Shown piece after piece: positions 43,423 through 52,787 of a DNA stretch of 64,000 nt (position 1 is the first letter of the stretch; the number at the start of each line of letters is the position of its first letter). This DNA comes from Shimia sp049116215 (lineage in GTDB: Bacteria > Pseudomonadota > Alphaproteobacteria > Rhodobacterales > Rhodobacteraceae), in contig NZ_JAGDZB010000007.1 in NCBI RefSeq assembly GCF_049116215.1, positions 186,001 to 250,000 of the forward strand, in the 5' to 3' direction. The position numbers and the translations under genes are program-made. Below the pieces are notes generated by a model that was not told the origin of the DNA, ran no database searches, and saw only the letters and a list, made by a program, of their open reading frames with translations.

Positions 43423-44868
43423 ATGAGACGACTGAGAAACGTGAAAATCGTGGCCACATTGGGCCCAGCTTCCGAAACCTACGACATGATCCGCAGCCTG
43501 CATGAAGCCGGGGCAGACGTGTTCCGCCTGAACATGAGCCACGGCAGCCACGACGAGATTCGCGAAAAGCACCGGATCATCCGCCAGGTCGAGAAGGATC
43601 TGCAAAGCCCGATCGCCATTTTGGCTGACCTTCAGGGGCCAAAATTGCGGGTGGGTGTGTTTGCCAACGGCGAAGAAGAACTTGTGGATGGCGCGAAGTT
43701 CCGTTTGGACCTTGATAAAGCAGAAGGCGACGTGAACCGCGTGTGCCTGCCGCACCCCGAAATTTTTGCCGCCCTGAAAGACGGCGCAAACCTGCTGGTC
43801 AACGATGGCAAGATCCGCCTGAAAGTTGAAAGCTGTGGCGATGACTTCGCCAACTGTGTTGTGACCACCGGCGGCACCATCTCCAACCGCAAAGGCGTGA
43901 ACGTGCCGGACGTGGTTCTGCCGCTGGCCGCGCTGTCAGAAAAAGACCGCGACGATCTGGAATTTGTCTGTGGACTGGGTGTGGACTGGCTGGCGCTGTC
44001 CTTTGTGCAGCGTGCCGAAGACGTCGCTGAAGCGCGTGAGTTGGCTCAAGGGCGTGCAGCGCTTTTGTCCAAAATCGAAAAACCTGCGGCTGTTGAAGCC
44101 TTTGATGAAATCCTTGCCGCGTCCGATGGCATTATGGTGGCCCGTGGCGATCTGGGTGTGGAACTGCCGGTCAGTGCAGTGCCGCCAATCCAGAAACGTC
44201 TGGTGCGCAAGTGCCGCAATGTGGCCAAACCGGTGATTGTGGCGACACAGATGCTGGAAAGCATGATCGAAAGCCCGATGCCAACCCGCGCCGAAGTGAG
44301 CGACGTAGCCACAGCGATTTACGAAGGCTCCGACGCCATCATGTTGTCGGCTGAATCAGCGGCAGGCAGCTTCCCGATTGAAGCCGTGACCACAATGAAC
44401 AATGTGGCCATCGAAGTGGAAAGTGACCCGACCTATCGCGAGATCATCGAAGCCAGCCGCAGCGCACCACGCTCCGGTGTGGCGGATGCTATTGTTGTTG
44501 CGGCACGGGAGATTGCGGAAACCACCGAGGTTGCGGCGATTTGCTGCTTTAGCCAATCCGGCACCACCGCCCTGTTGATTGCCCGCGAACGCCCTCGGGT
44601 ACCCATCATCGCGATGACCTCTTTGCGTGGCACTGCGCGCCGTCTGGCGCTGAGCTGGGGCACAAACTGTGTGATCACCTCCAACGTCAGCCGCTTTAAA
44701 ATGGCAGTTGTGGCGTCGGCCCGCGCGGCCCGTGATTTGGGCTACGCAGAGGAGCAGGATCAGATTGTTGTGACCGCCGGCCTGCCGTTCAACGTGCCCG
44801 GTACCACCAATATCCTGCGGGTGTCTCCCTGTGACGAGCGTTTGATTTTCAACCTCGAGTCGGAGTAG
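43423..44868 (+). CDS. pyk: Pyruvate kinase
   Basis: A 481-residue glycolytic enzyme that converts PEP and ADP to pyruvate and ATP. The start RNVKIVATLGPAS, NMSHG, ILADLQGPKLRVG, LSKIEKPAAVEAFDEI, the signature MVARGDLGVELP with the metal-binding residues, and the C-terminal allosteric domain are visible. The ATG at 43423 matches the family start; the frame runs to 43354. Confidence 0.96.
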   Translation: MRRLRNVKIVATLGPASETYDMIRSLHEAGADVFRLNMSHGSHDEIREKHRIIRQVEKDLQSPIAILADLQGPKLRVGVFANGEEELVDGAKFRLDLDKAEGDVNRVCLPHPEIFAALKDGANLLVNDGKIRLKVESCGDDFANCVVTTGGTISNRKGVNVPDVVLPLAALSEKDRDDLEFVCGLGVDWLALSFVQRAEDVAEARELAQGRAALLSKIEKPAAVEAFDEILAASDGIMVARGDLGVELPVSAVPPIQKRLVRKCRNVAKPVIVATQMLESMIESPMPTRAEVSDVATAIYEGSDAIMLSAESAAGSFPIEAVTTMNNVAIEVESDPTYREIIEASRSAPRSGVADAIVVAAREIAETTEVAAICCFSQSGTTALLIARERPRVPIIAMTSLRGTARRLALSWGTNCVITSNVSRFKMAVVASARAARDLGYAEEQDQIVVTAGLPFNVPGTTNILRVSPCDERLIFNLESE

Positions 44869-44911
44869 CGTCAGCCGAAAGGGCGTCCCTCAAGAAGGGC
44901 CAAGGGCAGGC

Positions 44912-45136
44912 ATGGCAACAGACTATCTGATCACCGCTGGACTGGTTGTGGGGTTATTTTCCATTCCCGCCATGCTCGCGGCCTATGCCGACAGCCGTTT
45001 GCCACACAGAGCAATGGCGGCGTTTATCCTGTCAGCAGCGGTAATCACCGTGGCAATAACCTTGGATCCGACACGCTACAGCGTGGCAGATTTGCCCAAT
45101 GTGGTGATCCGCGTGATCGCGGACATCATCCGCTAG
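44912..45136 (+). CDS. Small membrane protein between pyk and rpmI
   Basis: A 74-residue protein with two hydrophobic segments (about 7-27 and 35-55) and a short amphipathic end. An AGGGCAGG lies close to the ATG. It reads like the small conserved proteins found after pyk in roseobacters, with no known function. Confidence 0.65.
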   Translation: MATDYLITAGLVVGLFSIPAMLAAYADSRLPHRAMAAFILSAAVITVAITLDPTRYSVADLPNVVIRVIADIIR

Positions 45137-45165
45137 AAACCTCACAAAAACGAGTCGATTAGGCC

Positions 45166-45193
45166 TTGCGTGCCTGACCCATGCGCTCTATAC
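45166..45193 (+). promoter_or_regulatory. Candidate sigma-70 promoter of rpmI-rplT
   Basis: TTGCGT and CTATAC lie 16 bases apart, about 80 bases before rpmI. Match by eye; no L20 leader structure could be confirmed. Confidence 0.3.
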
Positions 45194-45270
45194 GGCGCCT
45201 CTATTCGCGCGACCGGCTGTATGGCATGCCGAGTCGCGTTTGTCACCGACCGAATACAAAGGAGACGGAA

Positions 45271-45471
45271 ATGCCTAAGATGAAGACTAAGTCGAGCGCC
45301 AAAAAGCGCTTTAAGGTCACTGCCACCGGCAAAGTGCTTGCTGGCCAAGCTGGTAAACGCCACGGCATGATCAAACGCACCCGTAAATTCATTCGTAACG
45401 CCCGTGGCACTACGACCCTGTCCGCCCCCGACGCTAAGATCGTCAAGGGCTTCATGCCCTACGACCGCTAA
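45271..45471 (+). CDS. rpmI: 50S ribosomal protein L35
   Basis: A 66-residue basic ribosomal protein; MPKMKTKSSAKKRFKVTATGK is the family start. AAAGGAG lies before the ATG. It is paired with rplT, 13 bases downstream. infC is not upstream here, unlike in gammaproteobacteria. Confidence 0.97.
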   Translation: MPKMKTKSSAKKRFKVTATGKVLAGQAGKRHGMIKRTRKFIRNARGTTTLSAPDAKIVKGFMPYDR

Positions 45472-45484
45472 GAGGAGATAAGAT

Positions 45485-45850
45485 ATGTCCCGCGTTAAAG
45501 GTGGTACCGTAACCCACGCCCGTCACAAGAAGATCATCAAAGCCGCCAAAGGTTATTATGGTCGTCGCAAGAACACTTTCCGCGTTGCATCGCAGGCCGT
45601 CGACAAGGCGAACCAGTACGCAACACGTGACCGTAAGAATCGGAAGCGTAATTTCCGTGCGCTCTGGATCCAGCGTATCAACGCTGCTGTGCGCGCACAC
45701 GACGAAGCCCTGACCTACTCCCGCTTCATCAATGGCCTGAACCTGGCCGGTATCGAAGTGGACCGTAAGGTTCTGGCTGACCTGGCCGTACATGAGCCAG
45801 CCGCGTTCAACGCGATCGTGGATCAGGCGAAAGCCGCTCTGGCTGCCTAA
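45485..45850 (+). CDS. rplT: 50S ribosomal protein L20
   Basis: A 121-residue 23S rRNA-binding protein; MSRVKGGTVTHARHKKIIKAAKGYYGRR start and RDRKNRKRNFRALWIQRINAA middle are diagnostic. AGAGGAG precedes the ATG. Closed by a strong terminator. Confidence 0.97.
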   Translation: MSRVKGGTVTHARHKKIIKAAKGYYGRRKNTFRVASQAVDKANQYATRDRKNRKRNFRALWIQRINAAVRAHDEALTYSRFINGLNLAGIEVDRKVLADLAVHEPAAFNAIVDQAKAALAA

Positions 45851-45872
45851 GCCAAGTCGCTTCAAAGATTAG

Positions 45873-45905
45873 AAAAGCCCGTGCCATTGGCGCGGGCTTT
45901 TCTTT
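45873..45905 (+). terminator. Terminator of rpmI-rplT
   Basis: AAAAGCCCG and CGGGCTTTT form a 9-base stem with an inner GCC/GGC pair and a TCTTTT tail. Confidence 0.92.
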
Positions 45906-46059
45906 TGCGATTTGGTCAAAGAGAGAACATTAAACGATCTTAGGCCGCACAAAGATAGAACAAAAGAAAAACAAGTTACGCTTTATTTACCATTGCACCC
46001 CCATAATGCCTCCACGGCGTGTGTTTGCCGCGAGAGTTACCAGTTATTTGGAGGTTAGA

Positions 46060-47127
46060 ATGGCCCGTATCAGCGAGCTGCATTATTCCAATGCCTATGC
46101 GCAGCGTTCCGGAGTTGAGGAGTTTTTAGAAGTCGCCTTGGCGTTTGACGAAGACCCCGGCGACTTTGTGGTATCTTTTTATCAGGCGGACGGCTCTGTT
46201 GGCATTGAGATCCCCCTGACCCACCCGGATGTACTGACCTCCATCGATCCGGACACAAACGAGCAGGTGCTGGTGATTTCTGGCTCGCATTTTCCAATCC
46301 TGCTGACCGATCCGGACGGGCGGGGCGAAGGGAACTACGAGGCCTATGCCCTGATCAACAGCAGCACCGGCGAGGTGGCGGATTTCTACGACATTGGCGG
46401 CGGCACACAGAACATCCTCGCCATTGACGGTGCGGCAGCGGGCGCCACGTCCCAAAACCTATCGGTACTGGCCTCCCCCGGCAGCACAACAACCAGCATT
46501 CAGTTTAATCAACCAACTCCGGACCAACGCAGCGATGCGGCTGTCGGCGCAGGTGATACCGGGGTGGCGTGTTTTGTCGAAGGCACCCGCATCCGCACCG
46601 AGGTTGGTTATCAGCTGATCGACACATTGTGCGAAGGTGATCTGATCTGGACACGTGACAATGGGTTGCAGCCGGTTCGCTGGATCGGGCGGCGCACGGT
46701 GCCGGGCACCGGGAAATATGCGCCGGTGCAAATTGCGCCGGAAACTTTTGGCGCCATCAAGCCGCATCAGGTCTCTCAAAACCATCGCATGCTGATCACC
46801 GGCTGGCGGGCGCAGTTGCTGTTTGGCGAGGACGAAATTCTCGTGGCAGCCAAAGCGCTGGTGGATGATTGTGACGTGCGAATTTGCGAGTGTGACCGGG
46901 TCACCTACTACCACCTGCTGTTTGACGACCATCAGATCATCAGCGGAGACGGAGTGTTGAGCGAAAGCTTCTTCCCTGGGAAGGAAGCGATGAAGGCGAT
47001 CAACTGCAGCACCCAGCGGGAAATGTTTGCCCTGTTTCCGGAACTGGCCACCGGTGTTCTGGTGCAAACGCAAACCGCGCGTCCAGTGGCGCCAGCCAGC
47101 CTTGGGCCGCTGTTGATGCGCAATTGA
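46060..47127 (+). CDS. Hint domain protein with lamin-tail-like N-terminal half
   Basis: A 355-residue protein. Residues 171-307 form a Hint (hedgehog/intein) domain: it begins at Cys 171 in ACFVEGTRI, continues DTLCEGDLIWTRDNGLQPVRWIGRR, has the histidine loop QNHRMLI near 242, and ends near FFPG. The N-terminal half (ISELHY...EEFLEV...FVVSFYQADG) has the strand pattern of lamin-tail domains. GGAGG lies 5 bases before the ATG at 46060. Such Hint_2 proteins are frequent in roseobacters, often secreted, of unknown role. The gene stands between rplT and pheS. Confidence 0.85.
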   Translation: MARISELHYSNAYAQRSGVEEFLEVALAFDEDPGDFVVSFYQADGSVGIEIPLTHPDVLTSIDPDTNEQVLVISGSHFPILLTDPDGRGEGNYEAYALINSSTGEVADFYDIGGGTQNILAIDGAAAGATSQNLSVLASPGSTTTSIQFNQPTPDQRSDAAVGAGDTGVACFVEGTRIRTEVGYQLIDTLCEGDLIWTRDNGLQPVRWIGRRTVPGTGKYAPVQIAPETFGAIKPHQVSQNHRMLITGWRAQLLFGEDEILVAAKALVDDCDVRICECDRVTYYHLLFDDHQIISGDGVLSESFFPGKEAMKAINCSTQREMFALFPELATGVLVQTQTARPVAPASLGPLLMRN

Positions 47128-47233
47128 TCCAACAGGGGGCAGTTTCCATGGCGGCGCGCCTCAGCACGCTTGCAATCAAGGGGCCGTATGATAGGAGGTC
47201 TGCGGTAATTTCTCATCTTGGGACGGCCCTGCC

Positions 47234-48304
47234 ATGGACGAACTGCGCACCAAATACATCGAAGCAATTGCTGCCGCGGCAGACGAAGCCGCGCTCGAAG
47301 AGCTGCGCGTGCAAGCCGTGGGCAAGAAAGGTGAAGTCAGCCTGAAAATGCGCGAGCTGGGCAAGATGACCCCGGAAGAGCGCCAAGTCGCTGGCCCGGC
47401 CCTCAATGCGTTGAAGAATGAGATCAACTCCGCCCTTGCCGCCAAAAAAGTGGCGCTGGCTGACGCCGCACTAGACGCGCGCCTGGCCACAGAGTGGCTG
47501 GATGTGACATTGCCCGCACGGACCCGCCGCGTGGGCACCATCCACCCGATCAGCCAGGTGACCGAAGAGGTCACCGCGATCTTTGCCGACATGGGGTTTG
47601 CCGTGGCCGAGGGCCCGCAGATCGAGACCGATTGGTACAACTTTGACGCCCTCAACATTCCCGGCCACCACCCGGCCCGCGCCGAGATGGACACGTTCTA
47701 CACCCACCGTGCCGAAGGGGACGAGCGCCCACCACATGTGTTGCGCACGCACACCAGCCCGGTGCAGATCCGCTCCATGGAAAAAACCGGCGCGCCAATC
47801 CGCATCATCTGTCCGGGTCGCGTGTACCGCGCGGACTATGACCAGACCCACACCCCGATGTTCCACCAGGTTGAAGGTCTTGCCCTTGGCAAAGACATCT
47901 CAATGGCGAACCTCAAGTGGGTGTTGGAAGAGTTCTTCTCCGCCTTCTTTGGCACCGATGTGAAAACCCGCTTCCGCGCGTCCCACTTCCCCTTCACGGA
48001 ACCATCCGCCGAGGTCGACATCCAGTGCAGCTGGGAAGGTGGCACTGTGAAGGTTGGCGAAGGCGACGACTGGCTCGAGGTGCTGGGTTCCGGCATGGTG
48101 CACCCCAACGTGCTTAAGGCAGGTGGGATTGACTCAGACGAGTATCAGGGTTTTGCCTTTGGCATGGGCATCGATCGTTTGGCGATGCTGAAGTACGGCA
48201 TCCCGGACCTGCGCGCCTTCTTTGACAGCGACCTACGCTGGCTGCGTCACTACGGCTTTGCAAGCTTGGATCAGCCGACGCTGCATGGCGGCCTAAATCG
48301 GTGA
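47234..48304 (+). CDS. pheS: Phenylalanyl-tRNA synthetase subunit alpha
   Basis: A 356-residue class II synthetase subunit. N-terminal coiled coil (1-90), then motif 1 around IHPISQVTEEVTAIFADMGF, motif 2 SPVQIRSMEKTGAPIRIICPGRVYRAD and motif 3 GFAFGMGIDRLAMLKY. Together with PheT it charges tRNA-Phe. Unusually for the pheST pair, the beta gene lies 1.65 kb further on, behind two other genes. Confidence 0.96.
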   Translation: MDELRTKYIEAIAAAADEAALEELRVQAVGKKGEVSLKMRELGKMTPEERQVAGPALNALKNEINSALAAKKVALADAALDARLATEWLDVTLPARTRRVGTIHPISQVTEEVTAIFADMGFAVAEGPQIETDWYNFDALNIPGHHPARAEMDTFYTHRAEGDERPPHVLRTHTSPVQIRSMEKTGAPIRIICPGRVYRADYDQTHTPMFHQVEGLALGKDISMANLKWVLEEFFSAFFGTDVKTRFRASHFPFTEPSAEVDIQCSWEGGTVKVGEGDDWLEVLGSGMVHPNVLKAGGIDSDEYQGFAFGMGIDRLAMLKYGIPDLRAFFDSDLRWLRHYGFASLDQPTLHGGLNR

Positions 48305-48633
48305 AGAAAGCCATCCTACTCCCCTTCAAACGCGTTACCGCGGATGATGGTTCGGAGTGGGTGGCTGCCTGGGGCTTGGAAGACGCCGATATAGCGCTGG
48401 CCAGCGCCTATGTTGGCGTAGAGCTTTCCGCCGGTGATCGGGTCGGAACAATATGCCTCGTCGATCCAAAACATCGGGAACGCCACAACTTCCAAGTTTA
48501 TGATTGTGAGAGCCATTTGTGGGCGTACACAGAGTTGAGCAATGGTGTCTGGGCGCAGGCCATTCGCGGCAAAAGCGCGCCAGCACCAAAGTCAATCGGC
48601 AATCTAATTTGGCAATGGCTCAGCAGGAGATAG
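48301..48633 (+). CDS. Hypothetical protein coupled to pheS
   Basis: A 110-residue soluble protein of unknown function. Its GTG start overlaps the pheS stop (GTGA). A beta-rich core (GDRVGTICLVDPKHRERHNFQVYDCE) and a C-terminal basic helix (IGNLIWQWLSRR) are the only features. Convergent with the DUF2652 gene, 3 bases apart. Confidence 0.6.
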   Translation: MKKAILLPFKRVTADDGSEWVAAWGLEDADIALASAYVGVELSAGDRVGTICLVDPKHRERHNFQVYDCESHLWAYTELSNGVWAQAIRGKSAPAPKSIGNLIWQWLSRR

Positions 48634-48636
48634 GCT

Positions 48637-49767
48637 TCAGGCTGCCGCAACCTCAGAGGCCATCGCCATTTTTTTACTGAGCGCGGTCATTTTGCTGACC
48701 CGGTTTTCCTTGTCCGGCTCGATGATCCCACGTACTTTTTTGTTCACCATACCCGCCATCAATTTGCCCATCAGCTTGGAGGAGGTGATCTTGGTGTAGC
48801 GCAGCTTCACCATCGTCCCGTCGCCCATTTCATTGAGTTCAATGGTTTCCAGCATGCGCATGCCCATCGGCATGTTATAGCGCCCGGTGACATATTCGCC
48901 CGGATTCCAGTCCAAAATCTCAAACGGGAACAAATCATCGCCGTGATAGCAATGATAGAGCGTGCCCGGCTCGATTTTGCCCTTGTTGGTGTTGAGCATG
49001 TCGACTTTATCCGCGCCAATCCATTCGGCGCGCAGATCGGGGCGCGTCATGATTGTGAAAGCCACCTCCGGTGATACCGGCAATGGCACCATCCATTCCT
49101 CAAGCAGCAGATCATCGCCGGGTTCCACAAACGTGCGTTCCGTATGACGTCGCCGCTCCCAGGCCGCGCGCATGTCACGCACCACGTATTCGACCTCGCC
49201 GATGTGCTCGATATCCTCGGTGAAGAACTCTTTTTCATCAAAGTAGTCGACAATATCCATGGCCTTCAGCGCCTTACACGAAATCAGCGTGTAGGCAGTC
49301 AAGCCGGTATTCTCTTTCACCAAGTTCTTCAAAAGCCGGAAAGCGGTGATCACATCTTGGCCTGCCAGTTCCTGACGTCCGCCGGTATCCTGAATCACGC
49401 ATTCGCCATGGTGAACAACAATCTTAAGCTCCAATTCGTCCAGGTTGGCGCAGGCATCACAAGGACAACTGGTGTTGAGGATCATCTTTTCTTTTGCGCG
49501 GGCGAATACACAATAAAGTTGCTCAGAGAAGTCGAGGATGAATTGCTTTGTCAGTACATCGCTTTCAAAGGCATAGGCAAAAACCGCATCGCCTTGCAAA
49601 CCTGAGACTTCAAGCGGCGCCCGGATTGCCGGGACCAATTCCCCAAACAGCGCTTCCAATATCCCTTTGGCATGCTCAATTGGTGTTTCGGCCATAAACT
49701 TGGTGTAGCCGGAAATATCCGCGATAACAAAAAAGGCCGTCTGAATGCCACTGTCTTGCGGTGCCAT
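48637..49767 (-). CDS. DUF2652 (nucleotide-cyclase-like) protein with C-terminal SRPBCC domain
   Basis: A 376-residue protein. Residues 1-200 form a DUF2652 domain (FFVIADISGYTKFM at the start, as in class III cyclase-fold proteins; a CPCDAC cluster near 100), and residues 210-350 form an SRPBCC (START-like) domain (VSPEVAFTIMTRPDLRAEWIGADKVDM...). The catalytic residues of true cyclases are only partly present, so enzymatic activity is doubtful. GGGAGGGAGAA precedes the ATG at 49767. It lies on the strand opposite to pheS and pheT. Confidence 0.82.
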   Translation of the reverse strand: MAPQDSGIQTAFFVIADISGYTKFMAETPIEHAKGILEALFGELVPAIRAPLEVSGLQGDAVFAYAFESDVLTKQFILDFSEQLYCVFARAKEKMILNTSCPCDACANLDELELKIVVHHGECVIQDTGGRQELAGQDVITAFRLLKNLVKENTGLTAYTLISCKALKAMDIVDYFDEKEFFTEDIEHIGEVEYVVRDMRAAWERRRHTERTFVEPGDDLLLEEWMVPLPVSPEVAFTIMTRPDLRAEWIGADKVDMLNTNKGKIEPGTLYHCYHGDDLFPFEILDWNPGEYVTGRYNMPMGMRMLETIELNEMGDGTMVKLRYTKITSSKLMGKLMAGMVNKKVRGIIEPDKENRVSKMTALSKKMAMASEVAAA

Positions 49768-49960
49768 TTCTCCCTCCCTTACTGCGTCTCCCGCCACTAT
49801 GCGCCAGATTTGCGGAATCGCAAAATCGGGCTGAAGTTTCAGGCCAAACGGCGCCTTCCGTGGCACGCTTTCGATCGTTTGCATTCAATGTGGTCTTTCC
49901 CCTATGGCGCTAATCCGTTAAACGGCTTTCTGACCCTTATTTGACTGGCGGACCGACGCG

Positions 49961-52360
49961 ATGAAATTCACTCTTTCCTGGTTGAAAGACCACCTTGAGA
50001 CCGACGCAAGCGTTGACGAGATTGTCGAAGCGCTGACCGACCTTGGCCTTGAAGTTGAAGATGTCTCCAACCCTGCTGAGCGGCTTGCTGACTTTACGCT
50101 GGGCAAAGTTGTACATGCCGAGAAGCACCCGGACGCTGATAAGCTGCGGGTGTGCAAAGTGGCCACCGACGAAGGCGAGCTGCAGATCATCTGTGGCGCG
50201 CCCAATGCTCGTGAAGGCATCACCGTCGTTGTCTGCAAGCCTGGCATGTATATTCCAGGGCTGGATATCACCATTTCCGTTGGCAAGATCCGTGGTGTTG
50301 AAAGCTATGGCATGATGGCCTCTGAGCGCGAGTTGGAGCTGTCTGACGAGCATGATGGCATCATTGAACTGCCATCTGGCGAAGTCGGCGACAGGTTTGT
50401 CGATTGGCTGGCGCAAAACGATCCGTCCAAAGTCGACACTATGATCGAGATTGCGATCACCCCCAACCGTCCGGATGCGCTGGGTGTGCGTGGTATTGCC
50501 TTGGATCTGGCCGCGCGCGGCTTGGGCCAAATGAAACCTGCCAAGACAGCCTCAATCGAGGGTGGCTTTGAAAGCCCGATCTCCATCGCGATTGACAAAA
50601 GCGCGGCCAAAGAGGGTTGCGAAGTGTTTGCCGGACGCCTGATCAAAGGTGTGAAAAACGGCCCGTCGCCGCAATGGTTACAAGACCGCCTGACAGCCAT
50701 TGGCCTGCGTCCAATTTCGGCACTGGTGGACATCACCAACTTTTTCACATTTGATCGCAACCGCCCGCTGCACGTGTTTGATGCGGACAAGGTCAAAGGC
50801 AACCTGCGTGTCCATCGCGCCGCAGGCGGTGAGACCCTCGTTGGTCTTGATGAGAAAGAATACACGCTCAATGAAGGCATGGTTGTCATCTCTGACGACG
50901 TAGGTGTCGAATCCATCGGCGGCATCATGGGCGGTTTGCCCACCGGCTGTACCGCGGACACAACCAATGTCTTCCTAGAGGCAGCCGTTTGGGATCACAT
51001 CCAAATCGCCTACACGGGTCGTGGTTTGAAAATCAACTCAGACGCGCGCTATCGCAACGAACGTGGCATTGATCCGGCCTACAATATGCAGGCCATGGAT
51101 GACGCAACGCAGATGATTATTGATCTTTGTGGTGGCGAGCCCAGCAACATTGTGACCGCCGGCGAAGTGCCGGATGTGTCCCGCGCTTATAAGCTGGACA
51201 CCGATCGAGTTCAGTCCTTGGTGGGCATGGAAATTCCAGCTGAAACGCAGCACGCCACTTTGGAAGCGCTAGGCTTCACCATCGAAGGCGACATGGCCCA
51301 TGTGCCAAGCTGGCGTCCCGATGTCCGTGGGTCCGCTGATCTGGTTGAAGAAGTGGCGCGCATTGCGTCGCTGACCAAATTGGAAGGCAAACCGTTGCCA
51401 CGGGTCAAAGCTGGAGTGCCTGAGCAGATCTTGTCGCCCATACAGAAGCGCGAGCAGATCGCGCGCCGCACAACGGCGAGCCTTGGCTACAATGAATGTG
51501 TGACCTACAGCTTCATCGACAAAGCCGCAGCTGAGCTCTTTGGTGGCGGCAGTGATGCCACAATGCTTGAGAACCCAATTTCCAGCGAGATGAGCCACAT
51601 GCGCCCATCCCTGCTGCCTGGGCTTTTGCAAGCTGCAGCGCGCAATCAGGCGCGCGGCTTTATGGATATGGCCCTGTTTGAATGCGGCGCGGTATTCCAT
51701 GGCGGCGAACCAGGTGAGCAGGAAAACCTGCTGACCGGCATTTTGGTGGGTCGCACCGTTGGCAAAGACATTCACGGTGAGAGCCGTGGCGTCGACATCT
51801 ATGATGCCAAGGCCGACATGGAAGCGGTGATGAATGCGCTCGGCGCGCCAACCAAACTGACCTACAATCGTGGCACAAATGGCTGGTGGCATCCCGGTCG
51901 CAGTGCGAAGGTGGGGCTCGGTCCGAAAAAGATCCTCGGTGCCTTTGGCGAAATTCATCCCAAAGTGCTGGACGCGTTGAACGTAAAAGGACCTGTTGTG
52001 GCCTTTGCCATTCACACCGCGGAAATCCCGATGCCGCGGAAAAAGTCTGCGTCTAAGGGCGCTGTGACCATGGCGGACCTACAGGCGGTTGAACGTGACT
52101 TTGCCTTTGTGGTGAATGCTGATGTCGAAGCGTTGACGGTGGTCAATGCCGCCGCTGGCGTCGACAAGGCGCTGATTGAAGACGTGCGCGTCTTTGACGA
52201 GTTCATTGGCGGCGCACTTGGGGAAGGAAAAAAATCTCTCGCCATCACCGTGCGTCTACAACCAACAGACAAGACGCTGAAAGAAGCCGACATTGAGGCC
52301 GTAGCCGCCAAGATTGTCGCCAAAGTTAGCAAGGCCACCGGCGGTACGCTGCGTGGCTGA
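49961..52360 (+). CDS. pheT: Phenylalanyl-tRNA synthetase subunit beta
   Basis: A 799-residue subunit. Domains in order: tRNA-binding OB fold (about 40-150), B3/B4 editing region (about 200-390; DITNFFTFDRNRPLHVFDADKV), B5 (about 395-470), core catalytic-like domain and a C-terminal ferredoxin-like anticodon domain (MADLQAVERDFAFVV onward). It completes PheS. The GNAT gene overlaps its 3' end. Confidence 0.96.
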   Translation: MKFTLSWLKDHLETDASVDEIVEALTDLGLEVEDVSNPAERLADFTLGKVVHAEKHPDADKLRVCKVATDEGELQIICGAPNAREGITVVVCKPGMYIPGLDITISVGKIRGVESYGMMASERELELSDEHDGIIELPSGEVGDRFVDWLAQNDPSKVDTMIEIAITPNRPDALGVRGIALDLAARGLGQMKPAKTASIEGGFESPISIAIDKSAAKEGCEVFAGRLIKGVKNGPSPQWLQDRLTAIGLRPISALVDITNFFTFDRNRPLHVFDADKVKGNLRVHRAAGGETLVGLDEKEYTLNEGMVVISDDVGVESIGGIMGGLPTGCTADTTNVFLEAAVWDHIQIAYTGRGLKINSDARYRNERGIDPAYNMQAMDDATQMIIDLCGGEPSNIVTAGEVPDVSRAYKLDTDRVQSLVGMEIPAETQHATLEALGFTIEGDMAHVPSWRPDVRGSADLVEEVARIASLTKLEGKPLPRVKAGVPEQILSPIQKREQIARRTTASLGYNECVTYSFIDKAAAELFGGGSDATMLENPISSEMSHMRPSLLPGLLQAAARNQARGFMDMALFECGAVFHGGEPGEQENLLTGILVGRTVGKDIHGESRGVDIYDAKADMEAVMNALGAPTKLTYNRGTNGWWHPGRSAKVGLGPKKILGAFGEIHPKVLDALNVKGPVVAFAIHTAEIPMPRKKSASKGAVTMADLQAVERDFAFVVNADVEALTVVNAAAGVDKALIEDVRVFDEFIGGALGEGKKSLAITVRLQPTDKTLKEADIEAVAAKIVAKVSKATGGTLRG

Positions 52361-52787
52361 TGCATCACAGCCGCGTCTGGCGCGGGCCGAGGAGGCCCCT
52401 GCCATCGCGCGGCTGATCGATGCCGCCTACCAACCTTATCGCGATCAAAACATTGCTCTGCCGGATGTCTCCGGCGGAGTATCTAATGCTATTGGCGACG
52501 GGCAGGTTTGGGTTATGGACGACCTTTCCGGTGCCCTCATGCTCTCTACCGCACCGCCGACAGCGCACCTGATGAATGTGGCTGTGGCCGCCCAAGCACG
52601 GGGACGGGGCCTTGGAGGGGTGTTGATCCGATTTGCCTTGAAGCTGGCTCAAGACGCTGGCTGCGAAAACATCGCTTTGGCGACGCATGTAGATATGCCG
52701 GACAATATCGCGCTTTATACACATCTAGGCTGGAAAGAGACCGAGCGTGACGAGAGCCGCGTGAGAATGATGCGCCCGCTTTCCTAG
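52353..52787 (+). CDS. GNAT family N-acetyltransferase
   Basis: A 144-residue acetyltransferase with motif A AAQARGRGLGGVLIRFAL and motif B YTHLGWKETERDE. The start is a GTG at 52353 within the pheT stop region, suggesting coupling. Substrate unknown. Its stop overlaps the end of the minus-strand lysR by 4 bases. Confidence 0.82.
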   Translation: MADASQPRLARAEEAPAIARLIDAAYQPYRDQNIALPDVSGGVSNAIGDGQVWVMDDLSGALMLSTAPPTAHLMNVAVAAQARGRGLGGVLIRFALKLAQDAGCENIALATHVDMPDNIALYTHLGWKETERDESRVRMMRPLS

